Notes under the pieces: model-generated
Database searches by the model: none
Seen by the model: only the letters and a program-made list of their open reading frames with translations
What the model was told of the DNA's origin: nothing
Part shown: one piece after another, positions 9,425 to 19,490 of the stretch
Numbering within the stretch: position 1 is the first letter of the stretch
Layout of the letters: every line of letters starts with the position of its first letter
NCBI GenBank assembly: GCA_000729835.1
Contig: JFHB01000335.1
Location: 1 to 20,703 of the forward strand
Source of the DNA: Atkinsonella hypoxylon
Lineage: Eukaryota; Ascomycota; Sordariomycetes; Hypocreales; Clavicipitaceae
DNA length: 20,703 nt
Direction: 5' to 3'
Position numbers and translations under genes: made by a program

Positions 9425-10239
9425 GTTTTTGTGCCATCCTGGCGCTCTTGAACCTCTAGTCTCACGAGCAGGAGGACTAGGAAAGGTGAGATAGAGGGGA
9501 GGAGGTGTTGCAAATGAAGAAAGTGGCAGGTTGAAATAGCTGCAGCCAAGTTGAGCAAGAAATGTTTTCAACCAGCTTACACTGGTATGGCAGGCTGCGC
9601 AACGTACCTTACTTCGGTTGGCGTCGACACAACTGGACTAGGTAGCATGGTTTTCGAACAGCCAAAGTCTCCGACGTGAAGCCTTCAAAACACGCGCGCT
9701 GCCAGTGAATAGCGTGCGGTTTCTGAAGATGCCAGAAATGCCTCTGGATCTACAGTGTCGCGGACCGAGCAGCCAAATGGACGAGTACGTTGTGTGGTGG
9801 AAAAGATGAGGGTTGCCTATAGAAGAGCTGATACAGCCGGATTGACTATTAATAATGTGTGCGTAGAATCGAGTCGATGCCGTAGGGCCATTATAGGTCA
9901 TTATGGACGAGATGGTGGCACGCACGCCAAGCTTGGTGTATGTAGCGCTCATGGCACACGCCAAGTTGGTTGTGTTTTTCAGGGAAGGCGCGAACCAAGC
10001 GCGCACGATAATACCTTGTATACCTTAGGTACCTAGACCTACTTGCATTTTTCAAAGTCACAGACACCGAGGCCATTCATTCAGCAGCCATCGCCCGGAG
10101 GAATTGTATGCAATTGTTTTCCTTACATAAATATAGAAGGTGTAGATCTGCCGATTCCGTACTCCAAACGCCATGCAAGGCCTTCCTAATTTTGGTCGCA
10201 TCTTGCTTTCTCATCATTTTTTTTCCCCGTGTCGTACTT
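9425..10239. other. Intergenic region between two minus-strand genes
   Basis: These 815 bp should hold the promoter of the gene at 7840-9424 and the 3' flank of ENP1. A palindrome TAGGTACCTA (10026-10035) resembles the CCTAGGTA elements near 4000-4350. Open frames of about 90-120 codons on both strands show no domain, signal peptide or splice continuity. No tRNA fold was found. Confidence 0.55.
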
Positions 10240-11765
10240 CTAGTCAATCATCATTGTATCATCACCGTCTAGCGCAACCCCTTGAGGCTCGAGTGGAACA
10301 CCACGTCCTCTTCCGGCCAATAGCTCTCTCCGTACTTCAGGGCCAATGGCCGAGTGACCGTGACTAAGTAATAGATCAAGTATGGCTTCACGTTGATCCT
10401 CTGTGATGTCGCCCTTGTATCTCTGCGCAAATGCCAGTAGGCTTTGGTGCCAAATGACCGGCAACTTAGTCTTGATGTCTCCTTCGCCAGACACTCCAAC
10501 CATAGCGTCTCCCATTTGGACATTAGCCGGATCTTCACTGCGGAATCGCAGGAAGTGGAACACTAGGGCATCGATGACTTGGTAAGGGAGAGCGTATTTC
10601 TTCTCCAAGAGCGTCTTGATGAAGATATTGGTAGCACCGCCGCCCTCACTGCCTTGAGAAGCTTCCTGGGCAGCAATGTCGCACAGTCCCTTGAGAGCTG
10701 CGGCAGAATGTAGAACAGGAATGGAAATGCGTGCCAGGACAGCAGAAATGATATGAGCTTCTCTCAAAGTACAGCTCCCACTGCCGATAAGTGGGAAGAG
10801 GAACCCCTTGAAAAAGGCTGCAGGCTTGTAGAGCGCTTTCTTGAGGGAGTTGAAAAGATGGACATTAAGCTTCTTGTTCTCATAGATGTCTTCGCGGACT
10901 TTCTCCAAGACCACAATCTCCAGGAACCGCTGGACAATGATTGGCTTGTGGGAAACGAAAATTCGAGTGGCTTGGAAGACGGCATTTGGTGTCCACTTTT
11001 CGGGTTTGGTGATGTCGATAATGTCCTCCCAACGGGGGATGGTGGGGAGAATCTTGAAAGGTTTAGGTAAAGGTCCAGATTTGTATCTAGATAGAATCTG
11101 TCCGATTCTGATGCATGTTAGTGGGACAAAAACCAACATCTAATGCTAAATGGCACTGCTTACTTGGTATAAACCTCTACAACCTTGGGAGGTAATTCAT
11201 AGTCGTCCTGTGGCAAACCTGCGTCTCTGCGTGCTTCAGCAGCCTCGTGTGCAGCTATCTTGCGCATGATAATATCCGCCAGATTACGACTTTCGCCTTC
11301 TTCTTGGACGTCCCCAGAAGGCTTCAGGTCCCAGCCATGCTTCAGCAGATCATCTTCATCATCGGGCATGAACTTCTTGTACATTTCAAGATCCTCTGGG
11401 TCAACCTCAATCTCTTCGACCACCTCGTCGTCGTCGTCGCCCCATGCCTCGTCCTCATCGTAGGTTTTACCTCCCTCAACATCCTCGCCATCCTCAAATC
11501 GAGCATCGTAACCATAAGAATCGACGGTGAGCGCGGGCACTGAGGCAGATTTCTCGACCTTTTCTTCTTCTGCGAGCTCGCGGCCAATTCTCAAAATGTT
11601 TTTCGAAGCTTTAGAGTCGACAAAACTTTCATCAGCCTCTCCAGTGACCTTGATTTTGCTTTTCGTGGGTTTGTTGCGCAAAATGCCAGTCGCTAAGATG
11701 TCGTTCTCGAGCGGGTTATGTCGCCGAGCGGGCCTCTCGGCCTTGGGGGTCGTGGCTTTAGGCAT
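10240..11765 (-). CDS. ENP1: Bystin family, 18S rRNA processing and 40S assembly factor Enp1
   Basis: Model: complement(join(10240..11107,11164..11765)), 489 aa, one 56-bp intron with a CTAAC branch point. Yeast Enp1 is of similar length (about 483 aa). Enp1 is a nucleolar and shuttling factor of the small-subunit processome and pre-40S particles, needed for 20S/18S rRNA maturation. The N-terminus is lysine-rich (MPKATTPKAERPARRHNPLE), followed by a very acidic stretch (residues 103-137, e.g. DEDEAWGDDDDEVVEEIE). The helical bystin domain starts near residue 190: LPPKVVEVYTK-IGQILSRYK, then GPLPKPFKILPTIPRWED, ATRIFVSHKPIIVQRFL, LNSLKKALYKPAAFFKG-type sequence and IPVLHSAAALKGLCDI. The splice falls within a lysine codon (AA|A) and restores the family's YTK-GQILSRY block. 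It is divergent from HGH1. Confidence 0.95.
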
Positions 11766-12519
11766 GTTAGAAAGAACCTCGAATACGTCCGCTTCGATAA
11801 CGGTGACCTAATTCAAGGGCCAACTTGGGCTGAGGAAAATGTCCAAGCAGCGGGCGGGCGGTGGACGGTGGGCGGCGGGATAGAAAACCAAAAATTTTGT
11901 GCCATATCAATCTGCCGTCCTCTGCATGGATTGGTCAGGTTTAGCGTTGAACGGTACCGCCCGCCCACCTTGTCTCTCACCACTTTCCTAATCCGTTTCC
12001 AATTTTTTTCTCTCAATAGTTCTGTCATCTCGGCAACTCTTTTCCCTCGGGATTTCACAAAATAGTTCGTTTCGGGACGATAGTGACTTTTCAGACATAC
12101 GGCCCTCGCAGTAGTAATTCTATTTACATACAACGTGTCAATTTTGCATGTTGCACCCGGGCCCGATGGCACCATCATGGTATCGGTTGGTTCTTCGCAA
12201 TCAACCGATATCTAACTGTTGTTGTAACGCTCGGTTGCATGGGTAATGCAAATTGAGTGATTCCCACTGTGAAGTATCATCTGTGAGACTGCACTGGAAT
12301 CCTCTCTACACGAGCTGAATAGTTATCAAATGCCCTCTTTCAAGTGCATACCGTCAGTCGATGAGGACCCTAGTGGGTCAATACCCTTGGCGATGACGCT
12401 CGTGGCAGAAAGATGGAAAGCTTTTGAAAACCCCCGCCATCGAAAGATGCCCCTCCAAAGACTTATCGTTGTAAAGCGCAATCACTTTCACGCGGCCAGA
12501 TCGGCGGCAGGGATTCACG
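11766..12519. promoter_or_regulatory. Shared ENP1/HGH1 divergent promoter with RRPE- and PAC-like motifs
   Basis: These 754 bp separate the start codons of ENP1 and HGH1. AAAAATTTT (11890-11898) matches the core of the yeast RRPE element. CGATGAG (12359-12365) matches the core of the PAC element. In yeast these two motifs co-occur upstream of ribosome-biogenesis genes; whether they act in this species is inference. A short plus-strand open frame at 12330-12647 runs through part of the region and into HGH1 in another frame, and is not considered a gene. Confidence 0.4.
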
Positions 12520-13847
12520 ATGCCAACAGAATTGGAAGAGGTAAAATAAATCAGTCAAAAATACCAGAAATAATATCTGACCTCTTAATTGTGCTACGAC
12601 TGACTCATATGATTGTTACAGCTCGTCGGCTTCATGGCCAATGCTAATCCTCAGATCCGGCTGGCTGCTGCCGAGAACTTGGTACCCTACTCAACTGCCG
12701 AGCCGGCAATATTCAAGGCAGATGACTTGAAGCCCATAAAGCATCTCAAATTGTTGATACGCGATCACCCAGTACGTTTCCACGAAAATACCGACCTTGC
12801 GCGGCCGAGACAGCTGGTCGACAAGGCCGCCGATGGTGACTTGCTAACTGGACAGTAGAAAATTGCAGAGCATGTCTTGTCAATGCTGATAAATCTATCT
12901 GGAGATCCTATTGTGTTGAGAGATTTGGTTACTGATGAAAAATTTCTCGGCGTGGTCCTGGACCATATTGTCGTGAGTGTCCTGCTTCAACAGCCTCGAT
13001 CATCCCAATAACTATACTAATCAAACCCGCTCATGTCTAGGGACAAGAAGAGCCCAACGCCAATTTATTGACCATGCTTCTCGCCAATATGGCCAAAGAT
13101 GACAGTATAAAATCCATTCTGCAGCGAAAACAAACGGCCCCCGAAGCCCTCGGGTCCGACGATTCCATTATGAACCAACTACTAGATCTCTTCGTCAAAG
13201 GACAAGATGGTGTCTATAATAAAAAAGCCAATTACGACTACCTCGCCTATGTATTCGCGGACTTGGCTAAGCATCCCGAAATAAGACAGTACTTTGTCAC
13301 GCAACAAAAATACGATGGCATCATTCCGCTGAGCAAGATCCGCGTCTTCACAGAGCACAAATCTGACGTGAGGCGGAAAGGCGTCGCGAGCACCATTAAG
13401 AACGTCGCCTTCGATATCGACTCCCATCCCGAGCTCTTGTCCGATGAGGGCATCAATATACTTCCATATGTGTTGCTCCCGATCATGGGAAGCGAGGAAT
13501 ACGACGTGGAGGACACAATGGAGATGTTGCCTGATTTGCAGCTGTTGTCGCCTGATAAGCAGCGTGACTCAGATAAGAACAACATTCGGACACATGTCGA
13601 GACGTTGACGTTGTTGACAACAACAAGAGAAGGGCGGGATTTGTTGCGCAGGGTCAGGGTATATCCAATTGTGAGGGAGACGCATCTGAGGGTTGATGAT
13701 GAAGGTGTCAGAGAGGCTTGCGAGCGATTGGTGCAGGTCTTGATGAGAGATGAGGAAGGCGAGGGTGAGGGGCAAGAGAAGGACGGGGTCGTGGGCAGTA
13801 GTGGAGTCCAGAAGATTGACGAGGATGATGAGATTGCTGAGGTTTAG
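12520..13847 (+). CDS. HGH1: Hgh1 family protein (eEF2 folding co-chaperone)
   Basis: Model: join(12520..12540,12622..12771,12859..12972,13041..13847), 363 aa. In yeast Hgh1 is an armadillo-like repeat protein that helps fold translation elongation factor 2 with the TRiC chaperonin in the cytosol. The first exon codes only seven residues (MPTELEE); it joins LVGFMANANPQIRLAAAENL, the expected start of the first repeat. Exon 3 gives KIAEHVLSMLINLSGD and exon 4 starts GQEEPNANLLTMLLANMAKD. Family-typical blocks are LLDLFVKGQDG, DYLAYVFADLAKHPEIRQYF, RRKGVASTIKNVAFD and GINILPYVLLPIMG, ending with RRVRVYPIVRETHLRVDDE and a charged tail. Introns are 68-87 bp. In the second, the acceptor is the second AG of CAGTAG; the first would put TAG in frame. 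Length fits the family. Confidence 0.94.
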
Positions 13848-14060
13848 AGGGATTGCACACCGGGGCTTCAGTATTTTCACAATAACTGGGCGAAGATGAT
13901 GCATACAAACTAACCAAGGCAACTGCGGACCTGTGGCGCAAAACTGTATGATACACAACAGGAATGGAAAAATTATCCTTATACGAAAGCAGAGAATTAC
14001 GTCACTTGCGTTCTTTCAGCTATTATGTCCGTGCCTCCTCATAACCACACAAATTCCAGA
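13848..14060. other. Convergent intergenic spacer
   Basis: These 213 bp separate the HGH1 stop from the stop of the kelch-like gene. Nothing beyond presumed 3' untranslated sequence is seen. Confidence 0.55.
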
Positions 14061-16631
14061 TCATGGAAAATCCTTGAACCGATAAAATTCGGTTTCTTCT
14101 GACATTGTTCTTGAAAGAGGACTCACCATACTGCCTCGCGAGATCACGTCGCTATAGCACATCTCGCTAGCCATCGAGGGTGAGACAGGAGAGTTCATAT
14201 CCGCGTCTTCGTGTACAGCTTGCTGGACATGAGCAATGTCTCGACCATCTGACCTCTCTACGTTGGTATACAAGTCTGTCAGTGGCTGCGCTAGGGTCGA
14301 ATCAGGCCAGTGCCTCTCGGCAGAGATATTGTGAACCCCATGGGAGTCCACGTTGAAGTTCTCTGCGGCCAGGCAGCCCTGGTCAGATTTTCCCGATAGA
14401 TATGAGACGTCGGACGCGAAATAAGCATCATGATGCTGCCCCAATGAAGTGGCTGGTACAAATCCAGCGTCCGAAAGTTCTACTGGAGAGGAATTGCCTA
14501 GAGAATTTCAGGATAAAAGTAATGGGCCATATGATTTCGCAGCTAATACAAAGGAGCAAATCTTACCACAGAGCTCAGATACCTGGGTATCTGCCATTTC
14601 GTGACGAATTACCGGCCCCTCATCAGAGGACGCGGCCTCGACACTCCCTGGCGGATAGCCGGAGTTGGGTGCAGGAGTGGTGGTTTGTGATTCGGTCATG
14701 GTGAGCTGTTTCGAAGCCCGGTGTCCCCGTAGCCACATCAGGACATTTCTGCTGCTATCAACCGCCGTGGAACTGCCTGTCGAATATGGCCTATGTTTGT
14801 TCCTTCTAGAATGGAAGTACCACACGGCAACGGCAAAGCAAATGAGGGTCCCAATTGGCACCATGATGGCTAGTAGCAGAATCCGCGGCGTTGGTGACTC
14901 ATTCGACGACGCTACAGATATAGGAGACGCCGTAGGGGTGGATGGTGAGCCTGTGTACGGCCAATAATGTGTAATCTTGTTTTTATCGTACGCCGTGGCA
15001 AAGATGTCTCCTAATGCACCGGCGGACCATCCTGATGGCACGGGGCTTCTAACTGTTGCACCCCCAGAAGCATCGCCTCCGACGATTTTGACGATTGAGT
15101 CGTGAACACTGTAATTGGCGTACTGAGACGGCGAGTACGAATCCATCCACTGTCCGCTGGTAAGATTGAACACGACGATTGGCCCTTGATCCAAGCAGGT
15201 GTAGGAACTGCCACTCTGCGAAGTATAGCCGCCAAATACCATCATTTGGTCAGGATAGGGCATGAAACACTTGTGACCAGAGCGGGCGTGGGCGGGTTTT
15301 CCTTTGTTGATGAGAGTCCATTTGAAAGAAGGTAGAGAGAGTACCCAGACCTCATCGGAGAATTCGTTGGCAGGACTGATCCCATCGTAGCCTCCGTAGT
15401 AATATATGTTGAAGCTAGAATAGTCAGGTGCCGGAGCCACAACAGCACATCCTCTTGCTTTTGCTCCTGGGCCGCCTTGCGTTGGTTGTTGGTGCCACTC
15501 TTTGCTAGCCACGTCATACATGTCGATAAGACGCATAAAGTCTTGGCTTTGGAGTTTCTGTTGCATTATTAGCATTAAGGATGTTGAGGGAGTGAGTGCA
15601 ACATATGACGTACGCTGGCTGTCTCATTCGCTGACTTATGAGACTGTGATGCCCATTCTGGATAGACGACGCCTCCCAGAACGATGAGGATACCTTGCTC
15701 ACCAACTGGAACCCAAACAACTTCTGCATTTGATCTACCTCTCACATTGTTAGGTAAGGTCATATTGGTCCACCTTTCCTCGAGCTGCTTCTCCATGTCC
15801 AGGCCTATGAGTGTGTTGGATATATTCACAGCTCGCGTAGAGTCGTTGCCGCTATTTTGTACAATGGACCCTCGTGTCGGAGACGTCAGGCCAGAGAAAT
15901 ACCACGCTTTATTTTCCGAGGGTGCGTTGACCGCAGCGCCGTAAGCAACGTACCGAGTTACGCCATCGTCAAGATGTCCACCGGAGAAGCCTTTCTGCCA
16001 GAGTGGTTTCTCAGGACCATAAGCATACCTACGGTAACCAAGAACAGCATTTGCAGCTGGTTCATCATATAAAAGGTCTTGTCGGAAGACTGTACCGCCG
16101 TACAGAAAAAACTCGGCATCGTTTGCCAACATACCCCCGTCATAATAGTTGGGTTCCGTACTAATGCCATTGGCAATTCCTCCCCTCGCTTTGGACGTGA
16201 GGTTTTTGAGTAAAAGCCCAGTAACATTGGTGTCTTTCGAGAACGATTCGGATAGGTCATAGCTCAAAATGTAGCCTTGAAGATTTCCTGCGAGTAATTC
16301 TTAGTCTCTAGATATGCTAGACATGGAGCCTACCGAGAAAGGGTATCTACCATTGTTAACAGGCTTCCCAACCTGGCCATCGGCCAGCCCAGGAGTCCAC
16401 CATATACTTCCGCCATCAAGATACACTGTGTCGCGCACCAAAGCGGCTGTAGAGCAGTTAACACATCGCTGTTGCGGCGCGCCGTTCGGGGTTAAGGCAC
16501 AAACCTCTAGGTTGGAGCCACAGACAAATGCTTGTGTTGATTTGAGAAGCTTGCCAGTTGCTGAATTGTCCTTCTGTGACTGCTAGGCTGGAAAGGAAAG
16601 AAGCCAGTATAAGTTGAGTTTTGAGCCTCAT
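14061..16631 (-). CDS. Type I membrane protein with kelch-like beta-propeller ectodomain
   Basis: Model: complement(join(14061..14497,14567..15557,15614..16287,16351..16504,16581..16631)), about 768 aa. A signal peptide (MRLKTQLILASFLSSLA) starts at ATG 16631 in a good AAAAATG context. The ectodomain has propeller-blade motifs typical of kelch or galactose-oxidase-type folds: ALVRDTVYLDGGSIWW, EFFLYGGTVF, ILIVLGGVVYPEW, FNIYYYGGYDG and HARSGHKCFMPYPDQMMVFG. Several NxS/T glycosylation sites are present. One membrane helix (about 519-541, ILLLAIMVPIGTLICFAVAV) is followed by RRNK, the positive-inside signal, and a Ser/Thr-rich cytosolic tail of about 227 residues. The last three introns (56-69 bp) are clear. 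The first is not: between the signal peptide and VCALTPNGAPQQRC the frame shifts by one, and the only intron that repairs it (16505-16580) has a poor donor GTCACA and no good branch point. A real frameshift or sequence error near 16580 is the alternative. Function, possibly cell-surface sensing or adhesion, is inferred. Confidence 0.78.
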
Positions 16632-16716
16632 TTTTGTTCTCAATCCTTGCTCGCGATATTGAAAAGACAAAGGAGAGGCCTTGCGTCGCTGAAATGATTG
16701 GACAGACTAGGCTATC

Positions 16717-16725
16717 CCTTTTATG
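16717..16725 (-). promoter_or_regulatory. Possible TATA-like element of the kelch-like gene
   Basis: On the minus strand the sequence reads CATAAAAGG, about 90 bp upstream of the ATG at 16631. The position fits a TATA-like element with a short leader; this is position-based only. Confidence 0.3.
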
Positions 16726-18980
16726 CGAGCAGCATAAGAAAAGATTGCTTTCAAGTTTGGCAGCGGAGTCAAGCTCGTTTGTTCACGGCGAATAGTCTGA
16801 TGCAGCTGCCTCCGAGCATGCTAATTCAAGCGTATTCTGATACAGTATGGTTCTCCCAGTACCTGGAGAACCTGGTTGGGGGTTGGACATCTACTAATTT
16901 TATAGGCGCCCTTCAAGTACGAAACACGAAATAATCGTGTCAGAATAAACTGCACGGTTTCGAATCAAGACGATGAGAAGTTGTGTTAGAGAAACAGTGC
17001 AGCATTGCTACAGAAGAATTGTTGCTTCGATCTACAAAATAGTGTGTGGGCCATGCCGGACAGAGGGACTGGTGAACATAACGTCCAGCATACAACTTCC
17101 ATCACCAAAAGGCAAATACTTCTTCCCGTCTGCTACAGCCCAGTCCTCCTATTGTACTGATCGAGACCAAGTTGGGTCACTGAAAACGCAGATCAGTGTA
17201 ACAGCGCCGCATTGTGCATGTGTGTACTGCGGCTATATCTCTAAGTCTTTGTTTGCTGATTCGACGCTTGTCTCAAACCCGACTTTGAACAATCTCAAAT
17301 TAAGGCATACCGACATCGGTAATACTCCGAGGGGCGAATTTCAGCGACAGGAAAGGTAACCAACTGGACAAACTTTGGCCGGAGCGTCATTGTCCCATGG
17401 CTCATGTACGAGTACACTCTCTGAGTGTTGTGACATAGTAATACAATTTCGCACTTGCTCGATTACGGAACGAGCGGGGTCTGAGAGAGACAATAACACA
17501 TTTTGTGAATAGCCCGCGGTTGACCGAAACGACGGATGAAATGGACCGGACCAGAATCGGGTCAACGCGCAGGCAGCGATTGGCACACACGGCCAACAGC
17601 CACCAAGCCTGATGCTAGTGTTGCTCATTGCAGCTTGTCGTGTCACACTATGAGTACTGTGTCCGCAGTGTCAACAGGCAGCTCTATACGGCATGCGGAC
17701 GGCCGAGTGCATTCACATGACCCGTCGAATGCTAGAGTCGGAATTGCTCGTGGTACTATGACAAATAATTAGTCACTTTCTTCGGCGGGCTCTGGGTTGT
17801 CGATACTTTTCCAATGTTAACGAGCCGGGCATATGGCGCATTGTCTCGCAGATTGTTGTTGCCATTGGCCAGGCTGGCAAGCAATCGACGAGTTAATCGC
17901 ATTCTTTCAGGACGGGCCACCCTTCCACGCCGCTATCGTGGATGTGGGTTGAAAGTTCAATGTTCTCGTCAGGCGCGTGGCTGAGTGCCAGGGGCAGAAG
18001 GAAGGAAGGAAGGGCAGAGGCTTCCTGCCGTTTTCCTCACCAGCATCATTACGACGGGGGTATGGGCCGGGGTTGCACACCTATGGGGCCCCCAATCTAA
18101 GTATACGATTGGCTATCTTCTTGAGGCCCACACACCCATCACCGATTTTGTCGTCCAATTGACCTCGGGTCTATTGTTGGTCGTGGATGCACATTGTCAT
18201 TTTGAGCCCATCATCACCAATACGCCATTAATACAAACCAGACCATGCGTGGTAGCGTTCTTCGCGACTCCTTCTTTTCGGTCCGATTGCGGCTAAGACA
18301 AGACGGTCGCGGACTTTTCTCCCACCTAGCAGCCAGCGCACCATGTTTCTCCGGTCTCAACGTGCAATATCGCTGCGTTGTTGCCTTTCTATCGACATGA
18401 GTGCCACAAGCCCTGATAGACCTTATGATCAACTTGGTATGGCACTACTACTTTCAGAAAATACTGGCTACGGCCTCTGAACACTTATTGGTAACTTTCT
18501 ATCCAGTGTTGGTTGAGTGTGGATGTTTTGCAAGTTAAGGTAGCCTTCCGCCTGGGCTTTCTTCGGATCCGAGAGTTCGAATTAAGCACCTGGTCATCCT
18601 CGGATACTGCTATGATGCTCTAAATGGATGGAGTCTGCGAAGAAAATACGATACGGAAACGAATCACAATTTCTTTTGGAAGACTGCTCACCTGCCACAA
18701 CAACTTATGTGCCCTTAGTGCTGGCAATGCTAACCAAGAAGCATGTGGCATTTTACGAAGAAGGTCTGTGCAAGCCTTGTCTTTAACATGGTATCAGCTG
18801 GTGTTATCGTCTGTACTAGTCTGTAAGTGGTATGTGCGGCAAGTACTGTACTTGGGGTACAGTAGAGCAAGGACTGGGAATTTCGGACAAGAACTGGATC
18901 ATTTGGCCACCTTAAGATAAACAACGACTGATACGTTCTTGCAGGGCAAACCATGCAGGCTTTATTCAACAATTTCATGA

Positions 18981-19220
18981 ACTTATAAATTTTCCTGTTT
19001 CGTTACAGGACAACGCCATCTTCTCCATCTTTGTGTACGCTTCTGTCCCGTGCGCCTCGCCTCGCCTTTTCGCCCCTCTCGAGTTCTCCATCACCGCGTG
19101 TATTCAAGCAGCGTGCGTTGCCTGATTCGTTGGGACCTTGTTGCTACGTTTTAGAAAGCCACACATGGTTTGAGCTTACAATTGACCTCTAGCATGGGCG
19201 CTTTTGTCTCAACATTTTGA
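18981..19220 (+). promoter_or_regulatory. Putative promoter and leader of the adhesin-like gene, with two short uORFs
   Basis: CTTATAAATTTT lies near 18981-18992, a TATA-like box. It is followed by a pyrimidine-rich stretch (about 19018-19095, rich in CTTCTCC and CGCCTCGCC), a common fungal transcription-start context. If transcription starts there, the leader is about 400-470 nt. It would contain two very short upstream frames: ATG GTT TGA (19165-19173) and an eight-codon one (19194-19220). Unspliced leader structure is assumed. Confidence 0.3.
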
Positions 19221-19490
19221 AAATTTAACTCCTGCGGACACGGCGCAGTTAGTATCGCGATCACATTGTGCAGCGCCGGCTTTCAGCGCCTGAGACATTG
19301 CCGACCTTTCTTTTCTCGGGCATCGTCCTCTGTTGACTCTCTCATATCTTGAAGAGGCACACCTTGAAGAAGACCTGAAGACATTGCAGGACACCGACAG
19401 TCCTTGAAAAGTGAAAAGTATTACCTCGCAGTATTATCTGGAGTATCATCGCACGTGGTAACTGGACAGCACGCCGGGAGGTCGACCAAA

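Larger units (their letters stand above)
16632..19490. other. Long gene-poor intergenic region
   Basis: About 2.9 kb without a gene I can support. The left end should hold the kelch-like gene's promoter, and the right end the leader of the adhesin-like gene. A frame at 17985-18296 (plus) codes a hydrophobic peptide that I do not recognise and that has no clear promoter or splice partner. No terminal inverted repeats, transposase or reverse-transcriptase motifs or tRNA folds were seen by eye. A decayed element cannot be excluded. Confidence 0.5.

Noticed and set aside
9638..10006. 122-codon minus-strand frame in the 9.4-10.2 kb gap
   Set aside because: No domain, signal peptide or splice partner; amino-acid composition looks random, and a plus-strand frame of similar quality overlaps it.
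14061..16631. Galactose oxidase as the identity of the kelch-like gene
   Set aside because: Propeller-type motifs are present, but I cannot point to the copper ligands or the Tyr-Cys cofactor site, and the protein has a membrane helix with a long tail.
17985..18296. 103-codon hydrophobic plus-strand frame
   Set aside because: Not recognised and without supporting promoter, splice or homology evidence; kept only as a remark on the gene-poor gap.
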